Assembly: GCA_021401465.1 (NCBI GenBank)
Contig: JADDMT010000078.1
Location: 1-64,000, forward strand
Direction: 5' to 3'
From: Teratosphaeria epicoccoides
Taxonomy: Eukaryota; Ascomycota; Dothideomycetes; Mycosphaerellales; Teratosphaeriaceae
Length of the DNA stretch: 64,000 bases
This document shows positions 8,087 to 18,668 of the stretch, piece by piece. The translations under genes and the position numbers were made by a program. Within the stretch, counting starts at the first letter, position 1. Each line of letters starts with the position of its first letter. A model generated the notes under the pieces. That model was not told the origin of the DNA. It saw only the letters and a list, made by a program, of their open reading frames with translations, and did not search any database.

Positions 8087-10837
8087 CTACTCCTCCATCC
8101 CCCTCCACGGCCCGACCTGCACAGCATCCGGGCGATCGACCAGCAACTCCACACTAAACCGCTCCTCCAGCTGCTCCGAACTCACATACATCCTATCCAG
8201 CACCAACCACAATTCCCCTCTCCTCAAGTCCTCCGGACGTAGCTGCTGGTCCTCAGTCCTGATCCCGCCAGCACTGTTGCTGAACTCTCCGCCTGCGGAG
8301 GCGACAAGAACCCTTCGATGGTCACCACGACCCTGCTCAATCGACAGTCGAACGAGCGAGCGGTTGTTCGAATTGCGCTGGGCGCCGGTATTGGTGGTAT
8401 CGAGGTGGCGTGCCACGACGTACAGGGTCACGAGCTTCTGTGGGACGATCGGAGCAGCCATGCGCGTGTGCTGGCGCTTGAAACCGATGGCGCTGAGCTC
8501 CAGGCGCAGGCGACCTGCTCCTTCACGTGGGAGCAAGGTGACGCGATTTGGCATGCTAGACTCCACATGGAGCGTGAAGTCGGCAGTCTGGCCCGCTTCA
8601 AAAGTGCTGCAGATGATGGTGTACTGTCCGGGATCGACCGCACCGAGTTCTGCAACGCAGCAGCCACGACGATAGTCCTTACTGTCTGTGATGATGTCAC
8701 GCTTGGTGATGGCATGGACACGTTTGCCTCCGCTGTGCACCAGCTTGACATGTACATGCAGCTCGTCTTTCGCCGTCTCGAGCAAGATGCTCATCGCAGT
8801 TTTCTGAGACACAGCGACGGTAAATTGTGGATTGGTCGAATAAAATGGGCTATGCGCGTTACCGCCAGCCGTCTCGCTCGTCCAAGCCCCAGTCAGCGTG
8901 CTGGCGTGCGCATATCGCTGCTTTGCCTCGCCGAGCTCTATTGATGAGTGACCAAACGACGAGATGGTGAATGTGTGTCTGGAAACTGTCAGGTCCTCCT
9001 CTATGGGTACGATTGTGTATCTCTCGCCAGGTCTGCACGCCTCAAGCTGAAGCAGGGTCTGCGGGCTGTCAACCAGATACGAGTTCTTGATGGCTTTCTC
9101 GCGTAGCAGCATTCGGTGGCCTCGAGCCGTGAAGGCGGCAAGCTGAATGTGCCCGGTGATGTCAATGAACTGCCTCCCAGACTCGATTTGCTCGGCGGTA
9201 GCATCCTCGGGTATGTCGTTTTTGAAATGACGCCAAAGGAGAATCCAGATCTCGCCACCATTCCCCGCCGTGATAGTGAATTGAGGATGCTGATAAAGAC
9301 TGGCAAACTTGCCGCGGGGCTTCACCACACCATCAGACGATGGCCGCAGGTCCCACTCGAAATGATAATCCTGTCGGTGGGCGAATAGCCCCGGATTCCA
9401 GTTCAGGTAGATGGACTCGTAATGCTGAATGACGCTCTCGAGGTCCATCCAAAATGTGCCAGGGGACAGCTGAGAGTCGGCATTAAGTAAATCTCGTGTT
9501 GATTGCACAGGTTCCATGTCTTCGCCAAAATCGATGAGAGATTCTCCTGGAGGCGGTCTGCTTCCATCGTTGTATTCTTTCTTGAATCTCCCACGCCAGC
9601 TTGTACCTTCGCACCATGGATTCTTGATAAGCATCAGGCGTTGACCATCGATCTCACGCAGATCAAGCACCGCGTAGTCATGCTCGCCAGCTAGGCCAAT
9701 CTCTCGCTCCGCCTTCGGTGACATCGTGCCTGTGCCCATGGTGAGCAAGACGTCGCCAAGCTCGAACGCTTCCACAACTCGGCGCCAAAAGCCGTCTGGC
9801 TCGAACTCCTCAGACGACAAGAAAAGCTGCTCAGGTATCCATCCGAGCAGAATCCAGATGTCTGTGCCGGAATTGCTGCCCGGAAAGTCATACCCGCCTC
9901 GTACCTTAAGGTATGCCTTTTCAACGAGCGCCGGCCATAGCAAGCCAGGACTGTGACGGTCGACGACGTGGATGACTCGATTGTTGTTGCTAACAGGTAA
10001 GCGATCATCCACGATAACGTTGCGATAACAGCCATTGAAATTTAGGCGCACGATATATTTGCCGTTCTCGGAAAACATCGGTCTTTGGTTCTCCAGATCA
10101 TACGGCTGTAGTACGCCGGACATCAAAGATGGGTGCCCCCTCTCAGCTCGAGCCACTCCTGCAGCTAGCGACGCCACGACAGAGCAGTCAGTGGCAGCAT
10201 CCTGCACCAGATCGATCTTGCGACTGGTGGTCATCTGAGGCCCCAAGTTGACCCGGTCACCAGGAAACCAGGACGGCGGTGGCAAGGCATCCTTTGGGCG
10301 CTGCCAGCCGTCGAACACGTTCTCCTGGAATCCCGACAAAGTGAGCTCGACATCATCTCTGGTGCCGAGATGGTCAGTATACAAAAGAAAGAAGATTCGA
10401 GGAACATGGTCAGCTTTGACCTACTCAAAGAGTGCTTGACCGGGCATGAGCTTGAACTCCTCAGGCCCAGGTGCCTTGGTCCATGGCGGGAATTTGGTGT
10501 TGTTGAGGAAGCCAGCATGAAGCAGCAGGATCTTCTCCTTTGTAGGAGGCTGCCGAGTTGATACTGGCTGTTTGAGAATGCGTGTGTTTCTCGCAGATGG
10601 CTGCACAGCGTATGCGCTGGTCGCCGGTGAGGTTGACGGCAAGTTGAGTGCCACCCGCCAGTCGTTGCTCTGCTTCACTCTCTCACCTTGCGCGAGAAGC
10701 TGCTTGAATAGAGTGGATTGTTTGGCCTTTTCGTTCGGGTCCGTCGAGAGCTTGAGCGCTCTCATACAAGCTTCGGCGTCTTCGATGATCTGATCCACTG
10801 CTTCTTGCTTGCTAGAAGGCATTGGCCTGTTGCTCAT
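8087..10837 (-). CDS. RIM13: Calpain-like cysteine protease of the ambient-pH pathway (PalB/Rim13)
   Basis: Two exons, complement(10425..10837, 8087..10358), joined over a 66-bp GT-AG intron (10359-10424), give 894 aa. Residues about 9-60 form an MIT domain, the ESCRT-III-binding module of this family. The calpain core has Cys196 in TDCSVVASL, His364 in GEHDYAVLD and Asn384 in LIKNPWCEG, so the catalytic triad is intact. Two C2-like/calpain-III-type domains make up the rest. In the Rim/Pal pathway this protease cleaves the transcription factor PacC/Rim101 at ESCRT-containing membranes under alkaline conditions. The ATG at 10835-10837 and the phase of the splice (E138 restored across the intron) support the model. 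The gene is the first intact one beside the repeat island and is divergent from the carrier gene. Confidence 0.93.
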
Positions 10838-11425
10838 TATTGCGCTTCAAGCTTGACCATGACAACCGTTCATGGCCACGCTCTGAGATATGTGACTGAA
10901 GACTAAAGTCAGGCTTCGTCGTTCGTCTAGTCCGCCAATGGCCCCATAATGTCAGTAACGCCAAATGGGCCAACGGCTCGTTCCCGGGCGGAGTGTCGAG
11001 ATGGTGTGGTGCAATATATCTACAGATCGCCTTTGCACCATGCACCACCCCACAGTCTCACATGCCGTCCGGCAGACCCCGAAACCACTTGCGTCTGGCC
11101 CGAACTCGGCTCTGGCTCCTACACACTTGCTTGCCGAGGTTGTTAGCCCAAACGCTGCTACCGAGATCCTAGCATCGTCCAGTCGCCATGACGGCGTCTT
11201 CGTGCTGCGATGTAGATTGCAATACCGTAAGATTCTACTGTACGACTGGTAGGGCAGCCACTTCTTTGTCATGAGGTTTTAGGAAACACACAGCGCTCTC
11301 TACTCACACCACAGAGCTCCCACCGCCATCCCGAGTCTATCTAAGAGCTCTCCTGGGAAGAGCAGCGATCGTGAGACTCGACGAGGACAGCAAGAGATAG
11401 ACATTACAACCCTCCACCATCCACA
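10838..11425. promoter_or_regulatory. Shared divergent promoter region, RIM13 and PMP47-like gene
   Basis: This 588-bp gap separates two divergent start codons, so it must hold both promoters. The part next to 11425 is CT/CA-rich (CACAACCCTCCACCATCCACA-like), typical of a fungal leader. I found no GCCARG PacC site. Confidence 0.5.
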
Positions 11426-12521
11426 ATGGCCGCCCTCTCCAAGACAGAGGTCCCTCCCTGGGGCCTCGCCGTCGCCGGCGCAACCGGCGCCGTCTTCGCC
11501 AATGCTCTTGTCTACCCGCTCGACATCGTCAAAACCCGCCTCCAAGTCCAAGTCAAGCACAAGCACCTTGAAGCCGATAAACTCGACCCGCACACCGGCC
11601 ACCCCCAAAAACACTACACCGGCACCTGGCACGCGATCCTCTCCATCATGGAAGACGAAGGCATCAGCGGTCTATACTCCGGCATGGCTGGCGGGCTGCT
11701 TGGCGTTGCAAGCACAAACTTCGCATACTTCTACTGGTACTCGACGGTCAGGACGCTGTACTTGACACGGGTGAGCCAGGGCAAGGCGCCGGGGACTGCG
11801 GCGGAGTTGAGCTTGGGGGCTGTGGCGGGGGCGTTGGCGCAGCTGTTCACGATCCCGATTAGCGTGGTTACCACGAGGCAGCAGACACAGCCGAAGGGGG
11901 GAAAGAAGGGGATGTTTGCCACGGCTAGAGAGGTGACGGATGGGCCGGATGGAGTCGCGGGGTTGTGGAGGGGATTGAAGGCGAGTTTGGTGCTGGTGGT
12001 GAATCCGGCGATTACATATGGTGCCTATGAGCGGTTGAGGGACGTGATGTATCCCGGCAAGACGGCGTTGGCGGCGCACGAGGCTTTCCGTGAGTGATCT
12101 CCCGCGACCTCTCTTGCTGTCCTTGCTAACTTGTTTCGTGACTCCAGTCCTCGGCGCCCTCTCCAAAGCCCTCGCAACCGTCGCAACACAACCTCTCATC
12201 GTCGCCAAAGTCGGCCTACAATCGCGACCACCACCCGAACGCAATGGCAAACCTTTCCGATCCTTCATCGAAGTCATGCAATACATCGTCAAGCACGAAG
12301 GACCTCTAGGCCTCTACAAGGGCGTCACACCCCAAATCCTCAAGGGCCTGCTGGTGCAGGGTATCCTGATGATGGCAAAGGAAAGAGTGGAAGTGATGTT
12401 CATTCTCTTGTTTCGATACTTCAGGAAGGTCAGGGCGGAGAAATTGGAGAAGTTGGCGGAAATCGCGGCTAGGAAAGTTGATGAGGCGAAGGGGCAGGCG
12501 ACGCAGGTGTTGAAGGCGTGA
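11426..12521 (+). CDS. ANT1: Peroxisomal adenine-nucleotide carrier (PMP47/ANT1 type)
   Basis: Join(11426..12089, 12148..12521) removes a 58-bp intron with a TTGCTAAC branch site and gives 345 aa. It is a mitochondrial carrier family protein with three repeats: PLDIVKTRLQ near residue 31, a diverged IPISVVTTRQQ in repeat 2, and QPLIVAKVGLQ in repeat 3. The segment STNFAYFYWYSTVRTLYL is typical of the peroxisomal branch (yeast Ant1, Candida boidinii PMP47, human SLC25A17), which brings ATP into peroxisomes for fatty-acid activation. The C-terminus is a charged helix rather than a sorting signal. The peroxisomal assignment is by family resemblance and a mitochondrial carrier cannot be ruled out. 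Confidence 0.85.
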
Positions 12522-12820
12522 GAGGGAAGCGAAGAATCAGGAGCGCACTACTATGAGGCATTCGAGACACGGCAGGGTTGGTTCGTGTTGGTTTCGACAT
12601 CTTGTATAGCGAGCAGGCGTCTGGTATGGTTAGGAGAAATGACTCGCCATTGGTGGCAGAATTCGAAGCCGCCGATGCTGTGAGCCGAGGGGTATATACA
12701 CTGTGCATGATGACCTGTTTTGAGAGAAGACGAACGACGAGGCCCAGACCTGCACTCTGTCGAAATGCACCGCGCTACATTTACATTCGCAATGCCCAAA
12801 GTCCACGAACTGCACGCGTC

Positions 12821-13342
12821 TCATTTCCGTCCCGTCTTGAACTCCTGCTCCAGCCCCTTGACATAGCCCTCTAACCTCTGGACTGCGGACTGTAGCGCCT
12901 GCGCCTGGATCAGCATGCAACTCTTACGCACAACAGCACACCCTCCACCAGTACCTCCGCGTAGGACGAGTCCGGGGTAACCACATACATAAAGATCCTC
13001 CGTCAACAACTCGTTCGACACCTTATACTCGTCAATCACATAGTAGTACAGCGCGCCGCCCGCCAGCGCCGTGCCGAGGAGAAATCCAAAGAGCCTGACC
13101 GGCACATGGGTGTACACATTAGCTTGGACCGTTCTATGCTCCTTTCTATCGCGTTGCGGTCCCACTCACGTCCCCCGGAAAGCCCCCACCGGCCTCTTCG
13201 TCGTCGTCGTCGCCACGGGCACAGCATCGGCGCATTGCCTCGAGCTCGTCTGGAAGGATCGCTGGAGTAGTGTGTTGGAGCGGAAGGGTGGAGCGGATCG
13301 CGCGAGGGCGGTGGTGGTGGTGGTGAGGAGGCGGGAGGCCAT
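12821..13342 (-). CDS. Small mitochondrial single-span membrane protein
   Basis: Three exons, complement(13170..13342, 12989..13094, 12821..12904), with introns of 75 bp (GTGAGT) and 84 bp (GTATGT), give 120 aa. The first about 45 residues are rich in Arg, Ser and Thr without acids and contain RSFQTSSRQ, a typical fungal mitochondrial presequence and cleavage region. One membrane span follows (GFLLGTALAGGALYYYV), then a short coiled coil (LQSAVQRLEGYVKGLEQEF). Similar small proteins are widespread in Pezizomycotina without an agreed name. An inner-membrane location is inferred. The longest open frame here starts at a spurious in-intron ATG and reads through intron 2. The spliced model restores a better C-terminus. 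Confidence 0.75.
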
Positions 13343-13827
13343 GTTTCTCGTGGCTGTAGACAGGAGCGAGTGAGAGGTGGTTGTAAGGTTTTGGTTGTCT
13401 GTTGTGGCGGTGTAGAGAACGCGTGGTGTGTATGCGAGAATCGTGAGGATTTACCGCAGTTGCCTTGACGTGAGCGGACGGGAGGAAGCTCGGACGCGGT
13501 CCTCTGCACATGTCACGCAACAACGACAAAGATACTTCTTGTCTTCCGATCAGCACGACACATATCACGACGAGCCAGATCACAGTTGCACGAGAGTATG
13601 GCATTGCTGTCCCATCGACTCACGAACGACGCAAGCTTACCTACAGGTCAGCCTCGATCCAACTCCTTCTCTTCTATTTGCAACAGAGAAAAAGGAGACA
13701 ATCCCACGCTATGGCACCGATTCCCACCAACTCCTTTCCCATTACCAGTCATCCAAATGCCCACAAGCATTCCGACCGTGTAGAGGTATCCTTCCTTGTC
13801 CCTAACAGCCCAGCGCCCTACGCGAAT
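13343..13827. other. Intergenic: promoter of the small membrane protein, 3' flank of GH47 gene
   Basis: 485 bp between two minus-strand genes. Open frames here are Arg/Pro/Ser-rich and antisense to leader sequence. No gene is supported. Confidence 0.5.
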
Positions 13828-16671
13828 CTATCCGTCCGACAACTGGCTCGGTCGCCTGAAGAAATGCGCCTCAGTATTCAACACCCAGTCGTCCAAGCTC
13901 CAAGTTTCCGGATCATCAAACAACAAATACAAATATTTCAGCGTTTCCGCTATCCAGAAACTCTCCATGCTATCCGTCAAAATCGGCGCCGCGCTTGACA
14001 CATCGACAATCGCCGCATTCCCATACAGTGTCTTCGTCGACGCATCAATCGCCACGAACATCTTCCACCCAGCTTCACGCCAATACTCCTCGCCCGTGAT
14101 GCGGTACATGTAGAACACAGACTCGATCGCTTCCGGGCGCAAGATGTATTTCTTGGCGTGGAAACTGACGAACCCAGGAGGAAGGCGTTCTTCGGCGGCT
14201 CTGTTCTTGACGAATTCTTTCTGGCTCAGCGGCGGTTTGAGCCTGTATGTTCGCTCACCGCCCGAGGACGTAGGAGAGAATCCGGGGGCTTCGGGTTGTT
14301 TGTGATTGGGCTCTGATGTTGTGCGCGATGGTTCGATTGGCCCAGGATTTGGAGCCGCAGTTGAAGGCTCAGATTGCGGGCGTGCGCTGTGGTCGCTCGC
14401 AACAAAGGCTTTCTGCTGAGCTTCGGCCGATTCGCCTCTCTTCAGCAACGTAGCCCTGTCGCCGTCAACGCTGTTTCCATTTGCATCTTCGCGTTTTTGA
14501 TGGTTTTGGTTCGCAGTCTCGGCAGACAAAGACGCTGCAGCAGTGTCCGCATCGAATAACCTTGCGTTCATTCTCCTCAACTCCGGTTGCGGGTCCATGA
14601 GCTCCAAATACGCCTCCTCGTCCCATTGACATTGCGCATCGGTTCGGCCTTCACACTTCATGAGCGTGAATATCTCCGGCATGATGCCAGTAGTGGTCGC
14701 ATTGTAGCTCCATATACAGCCCTCCGTCAGCTTTCTGCCAATGTCGACGTCGTCCGGCCTGTTGAATACCTTGCCGCCCATAGCGAACATGCCGCCAGCA
14801 AAGCAGGCCAAGTGCTCGCCCACGGGTCTGAGATTATGATCAAATTTGTCGGTTGTGCGATTCACATGGACATCGAGTGCACCAGAAACGAGAATATCCA
14901 GTCCCTCGGGCGTCATGGGGCGGAAGATAAGATGCTTGATTGCGGCATCCGCAGAGGATTCATACATTGTACGGTATTGATCAACACGTCCGCCAAGCAG
15001 GAGATACTCTTTGGGAAAATATTCGTATGTAGAGTCGCTTTGGCCGCCTAAAGTGTAGGTTTCGTCACGGATCTCTGATACGGATGCAAGGCCGCGTGGT
15101 AAACACATATCTTGTCCGGTCTTGGTGTCTGGTTGCAAGTCCTGCTTTGATTGAGCTGAATCGTTCTGTACGGGGGGATGCTCCTCGTTGTCGGAGATAT
15201 GGTCGAGCTGGCGCTTGGGTCTAGATTTCGTCGCGCCAAGCTCTTCGTTTGCAAGCTGTTGGTGTGATGCTGTGTCTAGACTGCTCCCTTCAGAAGAGAC
15301 GACATGCTCGAGCCCTTGCCGCTCCGCCTGCGCTTTGTGGGGTTTCGTCCAAAGAGCTGCAGTCTCCCCTGGGCTTAAGACCTTCTCTTCGTTGTGTTGA
15401 CTCACAGGCTCGGCGGCTTCCATGGCGGTATTATCATCCGGCGCCAGTTTCTGGGTCTTGTGGCCTGTCACTCGCGCGGATTTCTTACAGCCGCTGGCAT
15501 CGAGCGCCATGGGCCACATGCCCGGCACACGAGTGTCGTTCTGCCACACGTCGAGAGCGTCGGTAATCCGCGCGATGGCATCGTAGTATTTCGGCTCGCC
15601 TGTCATTTGTGCTAAACGAGTGAATTCTAAGCTCAAAGAGCCAATTTCCGCCAATACTACGTTGTCGCCAGCACGACGCAGCTCCGAGGAAGACGCCGGC
15701 TTCCAGACATAGCGTGTCTGAGGCATCCGATTTGGCGTGTCAAAGGCGCCGTAAAGCATGTCCGCCAGCTGAACAGCTTGATCAAGCAGGATCTGATATT
15801 TTCCCTGCTTGCCTGAGATGTCGTAGGCAGCCAGCAATCCTCCCAGGTAGCGGATTGTGGTTTCGAAGAGCGAAATCTCTGCTTGATTGCTTGTAGTGAA
15901 GTCAATCTTTCGAACAGCTTCAACAGCCTCGTCAAACTCTTCAACCATGCCCATGATCCACAGCGTATCTAGAGAATCGACTAACGTTGCACCCCATCCA
16001 TTGAAGGGATTCTTCGCGCGGCCAGTTATCGGCCTCACTTCATCGGCACCAAATGCAGCGTCTCTGTAGCCATTCCAAGCATGCCTAGTGGCTGCTTTGA
16101 TAAGGGCCAGCCTGTCGCGATCTGCCCTGCCCGCATCTTTGCCCTCGTATTGTATCTTGGGAATGGCCTTGGGTGAGCCCGTGGGTAGTTGGGCGGTGGA
16201 CGAGACTGGGAAGTGCTCTGGCTGCGCAGTCCAGTGCAAGCCCGCGTCGATGCTCGACGTCGGCACGATGTTTGAATCCTGATCGACTTTCGTTGGCAGC
16301 ACCTTTTCTCTCGGATCCCCATCCGCTGCTGGGACTACTGGTGGGCGAGTTGCAGCAGGAACAAATGCTCCGCTCGAACTCGACGGGTTTCCTCCGTCAG
16401 CACCCGCTGCTTGGCCTATTCTGGTCGACGCGTGTGTCGACTGATGGACCGCTTGGCCAGCATTGACAGCTACAGATGGCTTGGTGACAGGCGCGACCTG
16501 AGTCGGCTCCTGCACCGTTTCTTTCCTCAACACCGCGCCGCCGCCGACCATTTCTTCTGCCACAACCCCGCCGTCATGCTCGTCCGGTCTTCTCCTGAAA
16601 TACACCAACGCCGCGAGAATGAACACGAAAAGCAGGGCGATGTACCGGACCCGCCGTCGTCCTGGAACCAT
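13828..16671 (-). CDS. GH47 alpha-1,2-mannosidase, membrane-anchored, with large insertions
   Basis: Intronless, 947 aa, ATG at 16669-16671. Residues about 9-25 are a membrane span after a basic N-terminus, so this is a type II protein of the ER or Golgi lumen. A disordered Pro/Ser/Thr stem runs to about 180. The class I mannosidase domain follows: NPFNGWGATLVDSLDTLWIM, SLFETTIRYLGGLLAAYD, HLACFAGGMFAMGGKVF, and near the C-terminus SMESFWIAETLKYLYLLF and LNTEAHFF, whose Thr933 should bind the catalytic calcium. The enzyme trims mannose from N-glycans, in ER-associated degradation or Golgi processing. Two charged low-complexity inserts (about 395-550 and 705-820) split the barrel, making it nearly twice the usual 500 aa. 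The long anchored form recalls yeast Mnl2. Confidence 0.9.
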   Translation of the reverse strand: MVPGRRRVRYIALLFVFILAALVYFRRRPDEHDGGVVAEEMVGGGAVLRKETVQEPTQVAPVTKPSVAVNAGQAVHQSTHASTRIGQAAGADGGNPSSSSGAFVPAATRPPVVPAADGDPREKVLPTKVDQDSNIVPTSSIDAGLHWTAQPEHFPVSSTAQLPTGSPKAIPKIQYEGKDAGRADRDRLALIKAATRHAWNGYRDAAFGADEVRPITGRAKNPFNGWGATLVDSLDTLWIMGMVEEFDEAVEAVRKIDFTTSNQAEISLFETTIRYLGGLLAAYDISGKQGKYQILLDQAVQLADMLYGAFDTPNRMPQTRYVWKPASSSELRRAGDNVVLAEIGSLSLEFTRLAQMTGEPKYYDAIARITDALDVWQNDTRVPGMWPMALDASGCKKSARVTGHKTQKLAPDDNTAMEAAEPVSQHNEEKVLSPGETAALWTKPHKAQAERQGLEHVVSSEGSSLDTASHQQLANEELGATKSRPKRQLDHISDNEEHPPVQNDSAQSKQDLQPDTKTGQDMCLPRGLASVSEIRDETYTLGGQSDSTYEYFPKEYLLLGGRVDQYRTMYESSADAAIKHLIFRPMTPEGLDILVSGALDVHVNRTTDKFDHNLRPVGEHLACFAGGMFAMGGKVFNRPDDVDIGRKLTEGCIWSYNATTTGIMPEIFTLMKCEGRTDAQCQWDEEAYLELMDPQPELRRMNARLFDADTAAASLSAETANQNHQKREDANGNSVDGDRATLLKRGESAEAQQKAFVASDHSARPQSEPSTAAPNPGPIEPSRTTSEPNHKQPEAPGFSPTSSGGERTYRLKPPLSQKEFVKNRAAEERLPPGFVSFHAKKYILRPEAIESVFYMYRITGEEYWREAGWKMFVAIDASTKTLYGNAAIVDVSSAAPILTDSMESFWIAETLKYLYLLFDDPETWSLDDWVLNTEAHFFRRPSQLSDG

Positions 16672-17945
16672 GGCGGCCTCGTGGCCGTGGGTCGTAGAGC
16701 ACAGAATCGGCCTCGGGTGAGATTTATCAGATCATGCCAACGAAGCGAAAGCCAGCAAACACAGGTAACGTGTTCGATGGAACAACCGCCCATGGTGAAG
16801 ACGGCGAGCGACTGACACGTGAGCGAAGCTTGGCGGACGGCCGAGTACTTGGCGTAGGCTTTCGGACGACTCAAGTGTCAGGAGCTTTGATCAATCGTGC
16901 TGCTTCGCACGTGGCGCTTGACTGTGATGTCCGTCGACTCAAACGCGCCGGCGAGTTCGCGCTGGTGGTCATGGGCCTACGGCTGACGCCACAGCGAGCG
17001 CAGTGTGCGCAGGGCGAGAGAAGTGTGTGGGCAGAGATTATTGCACGATGGTGAAGGCAGGGCCACTGCTGCTTTCCCACTACGCGCGCACATGACATGA
17101 TGCATGTCATTCTTGCAAGCTTGGACTTCCTTCCTGCATGTCCATTTCGCGCTTTGACGCGTCACAATCATTAACAAGGAAAGAATCATCCGGCAAGCTG
17201 ACCCCACCCCCCACCCGAGCCTTCACGAGGTACGAGCCCGCTCCATTGTTGTTATGATGCCCGGCGTGTGCCCATAATAATGCAGACTTATTACAGGTCC
17301 TTGATGCTCCAGTCGTGTGTCGGCACTGCAGACTCAGCACATGTCGGTAACAATGACACAAGCCAAGCGTACCGGAATAGGATCATTCAGGTCCAACCGT
17401 CAGAAGTACATAGGCCTGGTCACCCGCGTTCCGTCATCACTCTGCTCGGCACCTGACTGACCCTTCCTCTTCCAGCCTGCTTGCACGCCTAATTGCTGTC
17501 TGCACGCTTGGCCATGGTGGACTGATCCCATCCTGTATCCAAACAATGCACATGCGGCTAAAGATAGACGTGCCAGCAAATACCTCATCGTTTCCAAACA
17601 AACTTGGTCGCTGCTACCATATCTCGGGCTGTTATTGGCCTCGTGAGGCAGGAGGCTTGGCAGTACTATCGACTCGCGAGACGAGGTAACGAGGTCCTGG
17701 AGGAGCAATTCGGGTTCTTGTCACATCATTGTTTGGCATGTGCGGGACGTGGAGACAAGGATAGTACGGTTGTGCGACTCAGAATAGATCTGGAGAAGGT
17801 ATATAACGATGTCGCGAAACCCATCGACCCAACCACATCCTCCAGCAACACAACAGAGCAAAGCCCCCAGTCGACAGCCTTCAACCCAACAGCAACGACT
17901 TCTTCAACGTCCACAACAAACAGAGCCCTTGCACAAACAACAAAA
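16672..17945. promoter_or_regulatory. Divergent intergenic region, GH47 and Alt a 1-like genes
   Basis: 1.27 kb between divergent genes. A TATA box, TATATAA at 17800-17806, lies 140 bp before the downstream ATG. The leader that follows is C/A-rich and free of G runs, as in highly expressed fungal genes. A short inverted repeat (ATGACATG, 3 bp, CATGTCAT) is at 17093-17111. No gene is supported. Confidence 0.6.
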
Positions 17946-18449
17946 ATGCACTACACCACCGCCCTTACCACCCTCCTCCTAACCACCGGCGCTCTCGCAG
18001 CCCCAACCGTCACGAAGCGCCAAGACGCCGTCACCTACCAGATCTCCTCCCTGACCGAGCGCAAATACGACGGCACCACCGTCGCCACCGTCTTCTTCAA
18101 CATCATCTCAACCAGCGGCGGCGACATGAACACCGAATGTGCCCCCTACGACGCCACCACCAAGGCCGCCAGCGACAGCTTCGAAGCCGGCCGCGTCTAT
18201 CCCTGCGGCGCCAACAGTCTGTTTTCCTTCTCCTACTGGCCTGGGGATTCGGCTGCGGGGAAGGACGCGCAGCTGAATTTGTGGCAGAGTGTTTCGGACA
18301 GTAAGACTTACGTGGGCCGTTTGGAGTTTGGGGAGGATGAGTTGGTTTGTCATGCGGGAGGGAGCACGACGGAGGATCTGGTTTGTAGTGTGCCGCCCCA
18401 GGTGTATCAGGAGATTCAGATGAGTGTTGCCGGCGCGCCGGCTCACTAG
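17946..18449 (+). CDS. Secreted cysteine-containing protein, Alt a 1 (AA1)-like
   Basis: 167 aa from the ATG at 17946. The frame is open further upstream, but this start gives a clear signal peptide (TTLLLTTGALAAP, residues 8-20) and fits the TATA box 140 bp before. A Lys-Arg pair at 24-25 suggests Kex2 processing. The mature part is beta-rich with four cysteines in two widely spaced pairs (TECAPY and YPCGAN; LVCHAG and LVCSVP), the pattern of the Alt a 1 fold, a beta-barrel family of secreted fungal proteins that includes allergens and effectors. The segments VTYQISSLTERKYDGTTV and KTYVGRLEFGEDELVC match the family style. Codons in the first half strongly prefer C in the third position, pointing to high expression. 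The role is probably extracellular. Effector activity is only a possibility. Confidence 0.75.
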   Translation: MHYTTALTTLLLTTGALAAPTVTKRQDAVTYQISSLTERKYDGTTVATVFFNIISTSGGDMNTECAPYDATTKAASDSFEAGRVYPCGANSLFSFSYWPGDSAAGKDAQLNLWQSVSDSKTYVGRLEFGEDELVCHAGGSTTEDLVCSVPPQVYQEIQMSVAGAPAH

Positions 18450-18668
18450 CGGGCTGTGTCGCAAGGCGACGAGATGATGTGAGATAGGCGAGAATGGTTG
18501 CGGTGATGAGATGAGGGCGGAGGGATCATTCTTTGAGCGGCATTTTGGCAGGCATTTGTTGCATGGATTTGATTTCAGAGACGCCGGCCTAGCATTCCTC
18601 ACTTTGTACAATTTGATTAGTAGCCATAATGCGAGGGACAGTATTCACATCTTTTTGTGGGCTGCCGT

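Noticed and set aside
7236..8242. Open frames of 63-154 codons beside RIM13
   Set aside because: Low-complexity translations on both strands with no motif. Likely the 3' flank of RIM13.
8318..9694. Plus-strand frames up to 208 codons inside RIM13
   Set aside because: Antisense shadows of the calpain gene.
11672..12292. 206-codon minus-strand frame over the carrier gene
   Set aside because: Arg/His/Gln-rich antisense shadow of a GC-rich coding sequence.
16734..17054. 106-codon frame upstream of the GH47 gene
   Set aside because: No family features, no start context, and overlaps frames in other phases.
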